A stretch of DNA of 64,000 bases from Gossypium raimondii (Eukaryota > Streptophyta > Magnoliopsida > Malvales > Malvaceae): NCBI RefSeq assembly GCF_025698545.1, contig NC_068569.1, positions 5,208,001 to 5,272,000 on the forward strand, written 5' to 3'. This document shows, piece by piece, positions 11,590 through 23,670 of the stretch. The translations under genes and the position numbers were made by a program. A model generated the notes under the pieces. It was not told the DNA's origin and did no database searches. It saw only the letters and a program-made list of their open reading frames with translations. How positions within the stretch are numbered: the stretch's first letter is position 1; each line of letters opens with the position of its first letter.

Positions 11590-14500
11590 ATGAATATTAA
11601 TGTTGGAGACAATAAAATGGAACTGAATGGGAGGGATGATCTTAAGAGGCCTTTGCTGGAGCCCTCAGATAGTGTTTGCGTAACTATACCTGAACCTGTT
11701 GATAAGTTGGAAAAGAAGAGAACAGTGACGTTCAAAATAGGGAATATCAAGTGTGCATCTTGTGTGACTTCCATAGAATCTGTGCTTGGAGAGATCAACG
11801 GTGTTGAGAGTGTATCAGTGTCACCGATTCATGGCCACGCGGCAATTGAGTATGTTCCAAAGCTCGTCAATGTAAGTTTTAAGAAATTGATTGAATCTTT
11901 ATACTTATAATGTGGAGAATGATTTATGGTCACTACTCACAATAGACTACTTTGGCAACTTGGTTATTCTAACTACCCATACTGCCACCATGATGGCACC
12001 ATGGTCAAGCGTATAAAATTTATTCAGTGCAAGTGTAGTGCTAAATCTTTGGTTCTTAAACCATGTTTCTCTTATAGGCTTCAACACTTTGTGGAGATCT
12101 TAATCTGTGGGTTTATCTTCATGAATTTAATTTGTCTTTTGGTATTTCTTTGTGGTTTTCCTCATAATTAGTTTATATCTTTCTATTGTTGGTAACTCAA
12201 AAGAACTTGTTTGTATTTTATTTTAGCCAAAATTAATTAAAGAGACAATAGAGGATGCTGGTTTCCCTGTTAAGGAGTTTTCAGAGCAACAGATAGCAGT
12301 CTGCCGGCTCAGGATTAAGGGAATGGCATGTACAAGTTGTTCCGAATCCCTTGAACGTGCTCTAAAGTTCCTTGATGGAGTTAAAAAGGCAGTTGTTGGT
12401 CTAGCTCTTGAAGAAGCTAAGGTTCACTTTGATCCCAATATTACTGATTCTGATCGCATCATTGAAGCAATAGAAGATGCTGGCTTTGGCGCTGATCTCA
12501 TTAGTTCTGGAAATGAAGCAAACAAAGTACATTTGAAACTTGAAGGAGTGTCATCAGTGGAGGATATGAATACTATTAAGTCCTACCTTGAGTCAGCCAT
12601 AGGTGTAAATCATGTCGAGATGGACTTGGAGGAAAAAAGGGCCACTGTCAACTATGACCCAGACTTTACTGGTCCAAGATCCATTATTGAAGCTGTACAA
12701 GAAGTTGCTCATGGATCATACAAGGCAAGCTTGTATATACCTCCTAGACAAAGAGAAACTGAGCAGCACCATGAAATTAATAACTATAGGAATCAGTTCC
12801 TTTTAAGCTGCCTGTTCTCAGTTCCTCTGTTCATATTCTCCATGGTGCTTCCAATGCTTCCTCCTTTTGGTGATTGGTTAGAGTACAAGATCTACAACAT
12901 GTTTACTGTCGGATTGCTTCTGCGATGGGTTCTTTGCACACCAGTACAGTTCATTGTTGGCCGAAGGTAATGAGTTGGTAGTTATTTTCCATGTAGAATA
13001 TTAGCTACTTTTATTTTTTTGGGGTCAAAGATTCAGCATTTCCATTCCTCAGGAGAGGCATATACTAATTGTGACCAGTTCTTGCAGCGTAACCATTCTG
13101 TCTTTTGATGTCTCTATCAGGTTTTATAAAGGATCATACCACGCATTGAGACTGAAATCTGCTAATATGGATGTTTTAGTAGCCATGGGCACCAATGCTG
13201 CATACTTTTACTCTGTTTATGTAGCAATTAAGTCTCTGAGCTCTGACACATTTAAAGGACAAGATTTTTTTGAGACAAGTGCAATGCTGATATCCTTTAT
13301 TCTCTTAGGAAAATATTTAGAGGTGTTGGCTAAAGGGAAAACATCAGATGCTTTAGCCAAGCTGACAGACCTTGCTCCTGATAGTGCATGTTTGCTGATA
13401 TTAGATGATGATGGAAATGTTGTCTCAGAGGTGGCAATCAGCACCCAACTAATACAAAGGAACGACATAATCAAGATCATTCCTGGCGAGAAAGTTCCTG
13501 TTGATGGCATTGTCATTGATGGTCAAAGCTATGTGAATGAGAGTATGATCACAGGGGAGGCACAACCTATTGCTAAAAAGCCTGGTGACAAGGTACTCTT
13601 TTCCTGCCTTTTTTATTTTGTTTGTTAAGGTATGCCTGACTTTATTAAATGTTGAATTCTTTTAATTCAATTGCTATGAGCAGGTTATTGGTGGAACTAT
13701 GAATGAGAATGGATGTTTACTGGTCAAGGCTACTCATGTTGGGTCAGAGACTGCGCTTTCCCAAATTGTTCAGCTTGTTGAAGCTGCTCAGCTCGCCAGA
13801 GCACCTATTCAGAAAATTGCTGACCGGATTTCTCGGTTTTTTGTTCCTGCAGTAACTTCCTTTTTCCTTGCCCAAAATTTTGTTTATACCATTTTTATTG
13901 CTTTTTCTTAAAACTCATGGGTATAATTTCTTTTTCTTGATTTTTCTTTAGTTGAAAGGCTTCTTTGCTTCTTGTTAACTTTTTGAAATATTTAAAAACT
14001 TTCAAACTATTATCATTAATTTGGAATGTATCAAATAGCTCTAATCATCCATACCTCAGGTTGTCAGCTGGAGGTTGGATTCCCTGAACTCTATAACATG
14101 ATTCTTTCTGTTTTTGGTTTAGATCTTTTTCACTATAATTGTAGACAATGGACTTGTTTGTTGGCTGGTTTATTCATTTGAACCTTTAATTGATCTTCTA
14201 GGTTAAGCCAAAGTTCTAAACCATATATTGTGCAGAAGTAAAAAAACAAAATCAAAGAGAGAGAGACTGATTTATGGATGATCTTATTTATGATAACTTA
14301 TTTTGTGTATGACGCACAGCTGCACTCATACTGCTTGCAAAGAGGCCAACATGGCAAAATGAATATGGCTGGAAACATCACTGATAAACAAAGAACATCT
14401 TTTTCTTACTTTCAACACATTTTTGCTTTTTCCGTGGAAAACAGATTATTTTTTATTGAATGACTATTGATAACTAATATTTCCTACTGTTTTTAATAGT

Positions 14501-17464
14501 TTAGGCTTACAAGTTGTGCTGTGTATGTGGTTTTTGTTTTACTTTGCACTTTCTCTTAATCTATTTGCATTAATGAAGAGTGTAGAACTTGAGCATCATG
14601 CTGGGCTTTATGTAACTAATTATTCCTTTTGTTACATAATGCATCTCTATGCAAATTTCTAACAGAATGTATAATTTTTTTTGGTCCAATATCAGATTGT
14701 TCTCACTGCATTTATCACTTGGTTGGGATGGCTGATCCCTGGGGTTATTGGTATTTACCCTAAACATTGGATCCCGAAAGGCATGGATAAATTTGAACTT
14801 GCACTCCAGTTTGGTATTTCAGTGTTGGTGGTTGCTTGCCCATGTGCTCTAGGACTAGCAACCCCTACAGCTGTCATGGTTGCCACAGGGAAGGGTGCTT
14901 CACTTGGTGTGCTGATTAAGGGTGGAAATGCCCTTGAGAAGGCACATAAGGTATAACCATTTTGTGTTTAGAAAAACCTAGAACAGGTTAAGGTTGAATT
15001 TGGGTTGATAACTTAGTATGTATGAGTTTACAATCATAATTGAGCATTATTAGCAACTTTCTCTGTCCTGAAAAATTTGTCGATTGATAATTATACTCGG
15101 TTCTCGGTTCGGAATTGTGTGAACAAAAAACACAACTCATTGCCATTATCAGATTTGCCGACCTTTTAGTTATAGTTTTAAGTAGTAGTCATTTTTGGAA
15201 GTTATCTACTATGGGTTCATTCTAAAATAATTGTTTTTGCCTAGGAAAATATTAACTTTTATCTATCAAACTGCATATCAACTAACATTTTATAAAAATG
15301 TGGATTTCTTTAAAAAGGGCATCACCCTTTGATTTTATATTTCATGGTTGTTGCTTGTAGTGGAAGGTCACTTCTTCATTTCAGATAACCAGAATATCAG
15401 CTTTGATACACTTTTGTCAGTGTCATTTATAATTTTATAACAATATAACAGATGTCTTGTTCAGAAGTGTTGTTTATTGCCTTACCTTTATGAGTCCTTT
15501 AACAACAAAACAATGCATTGGCCAATATATACACACAGTAATACAAGGTGAACCTAGGTCTCGGAAGTTGGATAGATTTAATGTAACGAGTTCCCTTGCA
15601 GATGACTGTTGCAACCTGAACTACCTGCTCTCTTTATCCTGTAGGTGAAAGCAATTGTGTTTGATAAGACGGGGACATTGACAGTTGGGAAACCTGAGGT
15701 TGTAAATGTTATGCTCTTTTCAAGCGTGTCAATGGAAGACTTCTGCGATGTTGCTATTGCTGCTGAGGTACATGCCTAGCTTTTTGTACTCTCCTGATTC
15801 TATTTAGTGAAGTTGCTAGGGAACAAATATAGAAAAGCTTCGTGAGAAATTTGGATAGCTCTAATTTTACAACTATATCTGAATTTTGTTACTTTTGGTT
15901 TTTGGGGAGTGGAAATATTAAACCAAAGCTTATTTTGAAAGAAGATGCAATTCTATATATTAGATTTACCCAAAGTTGATATCCTTTTTTCCTTTTTAGA
16001 GCTATGGCATCTTGAATGGTGCAAAATGCCATTGAATGACTTAAGCTAGTTAACCCAAACTTTTATCTGTTTATTGCAATCGATTCAAACATCTGTTTTC
16101 ATCTAATTGATTCCTCGATGACCGTTAACCATTTTCCATCCAATCAGAAATGGCTTCAGTTTATTGCAATAAAATAGTAGGGGTTTGGATGGTTTTCTTA
16201 ATTTTAATTTTAGGGGCTTTTTTTACATTTAAGCCTTAAAATTTCAGGCAAATAGTCAACATCCAATAGCCAAAGCTTTCCTGGAGCATGCTAGAAAATT
16301 GCGTCAGAAGATAGAATCTAACAGGCAATCCAATAATCAACATGTCACAGAGGCAAAGGACTTTGAGGTGCACCCTGGCACTGGGGTGAGCGGAAAAGTT
16401 GGTGACAAAATGGTCTTAGTTGGGAACAAGAGGCTTATGCAGACTTATAATGTCACAGTTGGTCCTGAGATTGAGGGCTACATTTCAGAACATGAGCAAC
16501 AGGCTCGAACATGTGTCTTAGTTTCCATTGATGGAAAAATTGCTGGAGCTTTTGCAGTAACTGATCCAGTGAAGCCGGAAGCTAAGAATGTCATATTGTA
16601 TCTTCATTCAATGGGGATCTCAAGCATAATGGTAACTGGTGATAACTGGGCTACTGCAACTGCCATAGCCAAAGAGGTTGGAATAGAGAAGGTAATTGCC
16701 GAGATGGATCCAATAGGAAAAGCTGATAGGATCAAAGATTTGCAGGTAAGCTTCTTTTCTTTTTCCTTTCACTTTCCTTGTCTTTCTTTATTTTATGGCT
16801 TTATTCTCAAAAACGCATTATGAAAGGCTATTCATAGGGTGAAAAAGTTGTGAAATTCTGGTCGTTAGAAAGTGACAATTAGATTTATTATATGCCTATG
16901 AATAATAATTTGCTGAGGCATGGTGGTATTCTAGTAAATTTTCAATAAATAAATTGGATGAACGGTAGGGGTGAGAACGAGAGCTTGATATTCAGTACAT
17001 AACATCTGATCATTATTTACCTTAAATATGGAACGCAGATGAGAGGTTTGACGGTTGCTATGGTGGGAGATGGAATAAATGACTCACCTGCTTTGGTGGC
17101 AGCGGATGTAGGCATGGCAATTGGTGCTGGTACTGATGTAGCCATAGAAGCAGCTGACATAGTTCTTATCAAAAGCAACTTGGAAGATGTAGTTACTGCA
17201 ATAGATCTGTCGAGAAAGACCATTTCCCGCATTTGGCTTAACTATGTGTGGGCCCTTGGTTACAACATTCTGGGCGTGCCAGTTGCTGCTGGAATCTTAT
17301 ATCCCTTCACAGGAGTTAGGTTACCACCTTGGCTAGCTGGTGCATGCATGGCCGCCTCCTCTCTTAGTGTTGTTTGTTCTTCTCTGTTGTTGCAGTCTTA
17401 TAGGAAGTCTTGGGTGTTTCAAGATACAAAAAGCGGACATAGCCATTGCTCCAAATCCACATGA
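11590..17464 (+). CDS. HMA5: Copper-transporting P1B-type ATPase, HMA5-like
   Basis: Heavy-metal pump predicted to export Cu(I) across a membrane using ATP. Exons: 11590-11871, 12227-12966, 13121-13592, 13684-13851, 14696-14950, 15645-15767, 16248-16745, 17039-17464. All borders are GT-AG and total 987 residues, close to Arabidopsis HMA5 (about 995). Two N-terminal heavy-metal domains carry Cys pairs: KCASC (Cys55/58) and MACTSC (Cys129/132). A third domain-like fold around residues 170-230 lacks Cys pairs. Core motifs in order: TGE at 485-487, metal-binding CPC at 602-604, phosphorylated Asp in DKTGT at 646, SQHP at 683-686, TGDN, and GDGINDSP from 856. The C-terminal membrane helices keep the YN and MxxSS residues expected of Cu+ pumps. 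ATG 11590 follows a likely 5' UTR acceptor. No broken motif is seen, so the gene appears functional. HMA5 rather than HMA7/RAN1 is favoured by length and N-terminal sequence. Confidence 0.93.
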
Positions 17465-17902
17465 TGGGACATTCTCCGGTATTTCCATATTCAACTGCAT
17501 ATTATCAGTTATTAACATGGAAATGTAGAAGGTCCTTCAATTACATTTCTTGTATAACTAAAATTGTCAAGTCTTGTCAGTTTGGGATTATTGGATGGGT
17601 CATTTCCAATGAAGTGATTGGCATACATACATGAAAAATTATGGAAATATAAAGGTCTATATATTGGATGGGCACTGTAGCTTTCTAATGTTTCAATAGT
17701 CACAAATGTATGTGGCGTTTCAAGTTCTAAGCATTTCATCCAATTTCGAGAACCATTGTAGATTTGTCTCTTCATCGGTATCACTTGAAAGTGTTTTAGC
17801 AAGTTAAGAAGAATGAGCTAAGAAAAAGAAACACAATTAAATTTTTTAGTAGATATGAAATTAAGTAGACATGTCGATGATGGGTCCCATTATAAAGCCA
17901 TT

Positions 17903-17919
17903 CCCCCCCCCCCCCCCCC
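17903..17919. repeat. Poly-C tract (17 bases)
   Basis: A homopolymer of 17 cytosines, unusual in such AT-rich surroundings. Its true length may differ because such tracts are error-prone in sequencing. Confidence 0.9.
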
Positions 17920-19266
17920 AAATTCATCTTCCAGTGCTTGTTAGTTTTTTCCATTGAAGTTCATAATTAAAATTATATATATTTTAACAAAAAAGAAAAA
18001 AATGGTTAAAATATATTGTTTTTTCTTGTATATTTACAATTTGAGATTTAGTTGTTATACGTAAAAGTTGAGAGTTAAGTCTTCCAACTTATTTTTTTTT
18101 ATAAATTCCAGTCAAATTATACCAATTGTAGGTATTTTTCATCAAAATTTATCAATTTAGCATGTTAATTAAGTTGTCCTCGTGATAGGGCGTATGATTG
18201 ATGTAAATTAAACAAGTAAACAAATTTTAGCGGAAACTATAAACGAAATTGATGATTGAACTAGGGTTTTAAAATTGGGAAAATAATAAGAGAAGATGGA
18301 CTAAATCTTAAATTCTGTAAAAGTATAGGGACTGATATCATATTTTAACTAAATAAAATGCGCATACAATCTACCGTTATTGATATTTCTTCCTCAAATG
18401 GAAGACAACAGCTTTTGATTCCTAGTAAAGAAGCAAACAAAACAGCAGCATGTAAAAGTTAGGCTACTGGTATTGCTTTACTGGGTTAGGGCGGGTTCAT
18501 TATTTTTTGGCGTGGGGGTATCTGCTAACATTACCTAATCTGTAATCACCCATATTTCAATCTAACATACAGAATATCTTATAAAAATAACATAATGCAA
18601 CAATTATCTACACACATTACCTATCCTATAAAAATAACTCATGCAATTCATTTATTTATAATATATTAGATTTATTATTTATAAAAGTATATATTATGAA
18701 ATATAAACTTACTTATTATATAAATAATCAAAATTTGCTATTTCAGTTCTATAAAAATGGTTATTTAAACTGAAGTAATGTGGTTTTCTTTTCTTTTTTC
18801 AATAATTTAAATATCTAAAATTTAATTTTAATTTATTACATAAATTCATTTAATAAAAATAATAATATAATCAAGATCAGAACTCATCCTTTTATTTTAT
18901 TTGAAAAAGAATACATATTTGATGATAAATTAGAAGATAATTTTCAGGTGTATGAGTATGAAGTATCAATCAAAATCGAGTAATAATTTCATGTTCCTTC
19001 CCCATGCAATGGGAACTATCCATTCATAATATATACAATATATTATTCCGCATTTGGAGGTTGGATAAGTTTTTTATTCCTTTTCATTATTTTCTAGGTT
19101 TTTTTTCCCTAGGGAAACTGCTAGGTTTTCTGTGCCAATTACATAATTTATATGTGAGGTGTGATTGCTTTGAGTGATAACTGTTTTTCTGGTTTTATGG
19201 GCATGCTTTCATTTCGGCTTACATTCTGCTATTGCTCTTGTATTTTTAACTCCTCTTTCTTCTTCT

Positions 19267-19272
19267 TATAAA
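19267..19272 (+). promoter_or_regulatory. Candidate TATA box of the ADP/ATP carrier gene
   Basis: TATAAA followed by a strongly pyrimidine-rich leader (19290-19380). It sits almost 1 kb before the ATG, which fits a gene with a 5' UTR intron; the assignment is inferred. Confidence 0.35.
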
Positions 19273-20229
19273 CCCCCATTTCTGCCCTCTTTTACTTGTC
19301 TCCCTCTTTAATTTCTTTTCTTTCTTTTGCCTTCTTTATATCTCTTTCATTTTTTCTTTTGCTCGTTTCGTTGCATATTTTTTTTACAGGTCAGTCAGTA
19401 CTATTTAGTCTTAAATACATCTTTTTCTCTGCATAATGTATTTGTTTTTATTTTTATTTTTTATTTTTATGATTTCTATTGTGTATGTCTTTCAAAGAAA
19501 ATGCAATTTTCAATGAAAGCTGTATATGATAATAATTCGTATTATTTAGATTTAATATATTTGTATATTCTTGTTTTTTTTTTCTTTTGTGTGTGTAATG
19601 TATGTTTTGAATTACTTTTTATACTATGTTTATATTGTGTAATCCTGAATAATATTACTGGACGTGATATTTTGGCAATTGGTTTGATTTGAACTGAATC
19701 ATTGCAGACCATGTTCTTTTTGGCGCCTTTGGTTCACGGTAACAGCTGACCTTAAACCAGTCATTAGAAAGATCTTTTCTTTCTATGTCCCAATGAATCA
19801 TTTTACTATATTACTAACATGAAATCTCACAGATTAAACATTGATCTCATCAAAAAGATTAACTTGATTTTCCTCCCCTCAAATCATTTCCTTACTAAAT
19901 GTTTCTTCTCAACATAACCTACATTGGCATTGTGTAAAATTAGTCTTTGATACTAAGAGGGATCTTTTTGGTTTTTAGATAGTGCAACCATGGAAAATGA
20001 AGCTTATTCACAAGAAAAGCCTCTACCTTGTGATCTGGGGGACAATTTTTCATTTGTTTCAATTTCAACTAGTTTTTATTCTCTTTCACTCTGTCAACAT
20101 GGGTTCTTGTTTATAATCGTATAGGGCCATATATCGTTAACGTTGTCATCTTTTCCAAGTTTTGTTCTTTACCAACTCATTGTATTCATAATATTTGGGT
20201 TCCTGATTAGGTTGTTTATTGGAGAAATG

Positions 20230-21604
20230 ATGGCTGATAGGCACCAACATCCTTCTGTCATGCTAAAGATTGCTGGACAACTCCATCTTGGTTCCAGCCT
20301 TTCTCAAGATGTTCGATATCGGTATGGAGGATTCCAAAGGCCTGCTGTACATCAGAAGCGTTTTGCATCTGCAAGTTGCAATGCAACACTACAGCATCCC
20401 ATGACTCAGCTGGCATGCCACCCAGTAAGTTATAATCTCTCATTGTTTGGATCGAGTTCATCACCTGTATGTGCCCAGGCTCCATCAGAGAAAGGTATTT
20501 CCGGTTTCGTTATCGATTTCCTCATGGGTGGAGTTTCTGCTGCTGTGTCCAAAACTGCTGCTGCTCCTATTGAACGTGTCAAGCTCTTAATCCAAAACCA
20601 GGATGAGATGATTAGAGCCGGTCGCCTCTCCGAACCTTACACTGGTATTGGTAATTGCTTTAAAAGAACAATAGCAGATGAAGGCATGATGTCTTTGTGG
20701 AGAGGAAATACAGCTAATGTGATCCGTTATTTCCCGACTCAGGTTCTTAACGTCTTCACAGAAACCCCCTTATCTTCATTACAATTTAGAATTTAGATCT
20801 GCCTGCTCACTTACATTCTCTGATTCTGCGTTTACAGGCCTTGAACTTTGCCTTCAAGGATTACTTTAAAAAACTGTTCAACTTTAAGAAGGACCGTGAT
20901 GGCTACTGGAAGTGGTTTGCTGGGAACTTAGCATCTGGTGGTGCAGCTGGTGCCTCTTCCCTTCTCTTTGTCTATTCCCTGGATTATGCTCGGACTCGTC
21001 TGGCTAACGATGCCAAAGCCGCAAAGACAGGAGGGGAGAGGCAATTCAATGGCTTGGTTGATGTATACACCAAGACTCTCAAATCAGATGGTATTGCTGG
21101 CCTCTACAGAGGTTTCAACATTTCATGTGTTGGTATCATTGTGTACCGGGGCCTGTACTTCGGAATGTATGATTCTCTAAAGCCGGTTATCCTTGTTGGA
21201 AAGTTGCAGGTTAGTAGAATTTTTTTGTCTTTCTTTTGCATCAAGTAACATTCGTACTAAAGGATTACACTCACACCTGCATTATCTTATATTTTGGATA
21301 ATATCAGGATAGCTTCTTTGCTAGCTTTGCTCTTGGTTGGGTTATTACAAATGGAGCAGGTCTTGCCTCCTATCCCATCGACACTGTCCGCAGAAGAATG
21401 ATGATGACATCGGGTGAAGCCGTGAAGTACAAGAGCTCGATGGATGCGTTCTCGCAAATTCTTAAGAAGGAGGGCTTTAAGTCACTGTTTAAGGGAGCTG
21501 GTGCCAACATCCTGCGTGCGGTTGCTGGTGCGGGTGTGCTTGCAGGCTATGATAAGCTCCAAATGATTGTTTTCGGAAAGAAGTATGGTTCTGGTGGGGC
21601 ATAA
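20230..21604 (+). CDS. AAC: Mitochondrial ADP/ATP carrier protein
   Basis: Inner-membrane exchanger of mitochondrial ATP for cytosolic ADP. Exons 20230-20742, 20838-21209 and 21308-21604 join in frame to 393 residues. An adjacent ATG at 20227 would add one Met; 20230 was chosen because plant homologues begin M-x-D-x-x-Q-H-P. Residues 1 to about 85 are the plant-type N-terminal extension (presequence). Three mitochondrial-carrier repeats follow, with signatures PIERVK (113-118), SLDYART in exon 2 and YPIDTVRRR in exon 3. The family-diagnostic RRRMMM is at 323-328. The protein ends KKYGSGGA. A 5' UTR intron upstream is likely. Which paralogue this is cannot be told from sequence alone. Confidence 0.95.
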
Positions 21605-21940
21605 TCATATGGCAACTACAGATGGGTCATCAAATTCATTTGCAATGTTATTTATTACATTCCAGATTTTGCCTTGCTTACCGCAAATATTATTTTTATT
21701 CTCATTTTGAATAACTTAGTTTAGAGAGGTTGTCTCGTCTCCTAGAAGAACATTAGTCCTCTCATGGGAGGAATATTTTTACCCTGATTGCAACCGTACA
21801 CTACACTACTTTTTGAAATTATGTATTGTCCTTTATATCTTAGGAAATTCCAAGGATATATACTTAATTATTACTTTGTTTTTCATCTTTTCTTTTAATC
21901 ATTACCGTATAAATAGTTATAATCACAATCAATCGTTACA

Positions 21941-21999
21941 CATACATACATACATACATACATACATACATACATACATACATACATACATACATACAT
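21941..21999. repeat. (CATA)n microsatellite
   Basis: About 15 uninterrupted CATA units some 340 bp after the carrier stop codon. It keeps a spurious Tyr-Ile-His-Thr reading frame open. Confidence 0.97.
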
Positions 22000-23637
22000 G
22001 ATACTTAATTTAATATGTAAACTAACAATCTGTATGCTCTCAAACTATAGTTGTTTTATACTTTCAAACTAATATTCATTTCAAGCTGAAAGATAAACTT
22101 ATTATTGCAGTTTCTTTTTACATTATCTGTCTAAATTTGAAGGGCTAGCAGACAGATTCAAGTTACTACTCTCCTTATATAATGTTCTTTAGTGTCTAAA
22201 CTTTCCCAGGCTTGAAGTCTTACTAGGAATTATTTTAACGTTCATTGTTTAAAAGTGTGATTAAAATTATTTGTTCCTTTGCAAAATCTTATAAGTTTTC
22301 AAAATATTTACTCTGGTAAACAGTAAATATTAATTTTATTGAAATTTAGATTTATTTAATTTTTTTTAATAGTACAAAAACTAAAATGATAGAAATTAAT
22401 TTTATCCGGTCACCTGCGAGGTATTTTCTCCATTTTTATACGGGTGCCACAAATGTCTTGAACTGTGATAAAAACATCGACGGCTGCATGCTGTTAGGGA
22501 AGAGGCAATTGGTTGACTCCATTACAAGTTGGGTCTAACTGGATGCAGAGTTGTTGGATTATCTATTCTTAACCAATGATCATTCTAATAATATGATGGG
22601 AAAAAGTTAGACAATTTTTCGAGGATGAGCAATGAGTCATGATAATCATTCTTTTCACCGTTGTGCTTATTGGGTTCATCACAGAGCATGCATGCATTTG
22701 AAATAATTGGGGGGAAACAATAACCAAAAACTATAATGTGGTTTTATTTTTTCAAAATTTCCATCATAACAGTTGGACAACATGTTGGACTGGTGGCTAT
22801 AAACCAAGGTTGTTGATGTTGTGTTCAAAGAAAGGGAGACAAAGCATCCTAGAAGAAGCATGGCTCAGAGTAGTAATCAAGCTGTGCCTACATGTTGTTA
22901 AACTGTATCTATATACAGTGAAGGCAGGTGCAATGTATATGTTCATCAATATTTATGTCTAAGTTGTTTTGCATCTAAATTTGTCTTTCCGCAGTTTCTA
23001 CAAACCCTGCAAAAATAAGCTCTTACTCTCTCAGTAGTCTTTATTCTGGTGCATGTTGGTGCAATCTTGCTGTACATATTGTTAGGACTTATCAAAATTG
23101 CCTTGCTGTATGCTTACAGTAGCTAAATTGAGTATATATCCGTCTACCATCTTCTTTATCTTGTTCGGATACTGGACACATTTTTGGACCCTATATAGGA
23201 AATAATGCACTGCAGTCCATCAATGGAATAAAGTGATGTTGGAAATGATTGAAAAGCCAAATTTCATTCCCCTGCTGACGCATAAAGCTGTTTAACATGA
23301 CTAGGCCACTGGAAATAACTCAGAGTTGAGGGATGCTTACTTTTTTTGCTGCAAGAAAAATGATAGAATTGACACTAATTTCCATCTTCCTGTTTATGGT
23401 CCCTTAAGAAAACTTCAAGCCTAGGCTACTAGGACTCTTCATTTCTTTCTAAAAGTATCCTTATTTGACAATGTAGATAATGTAAATGGAAGGAGATAAA
23501 AGAAATTCTAGATAAAGTTAACATGTGATTGATGGGTTTGGTGTTAAGACTTTAGAGATTCGGTTTACACAAAGTGTAGAGACAAAAGGAATGTAGGAAT
23601 ATAATGATTCGCAGTCCTTGCTTGCAAGCTAGGTTTG

Positions 23638-23670
23638 GTTTTGTTTTGTTTTGTTTTGTTTTGTTTTGTT
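23638..23670. repeat. (TTTTG)n microsatellite
   Basis: Six tandem TTTTG/TTGTT units in intergenic DNA. Confidence 0.9.

Larger units (their letters stand above)
17465..20226. other. Intergenic between HMA5 and the ADP/ATP carrier
   Basis: The left part holds the HMA5 3' UTR. A run of 17 C residues lies at 17903-17919. From about 17950 to 19000 the sequence is AT-rich without genes. From 19260 rightward it is probably the promoter, 5' UTR and a 5' UTR intron of the carrier gene, with acceptor-like CTGATTAG ending at 20210. The frame at 19327-19692 is T-rich and not protein-like. Confidence 0.6.

Noticed and set aside
13852-13911. Continuation of the HMA5 exon 4 frame past 13851
   Set aside because: The frame soon becomes low-complexity and stops; splicing at GCA|GTAACT to 14696 restores the family sequence ([12 protein letters not shown]) in frame.
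19327-19692. 121-codon Phe/Tyr-rich frame upstream of the ADP/ATP carrier
   Set aside because: Translation of a T-rich leader or 5' UTR intron; hydrophobic by composition only.
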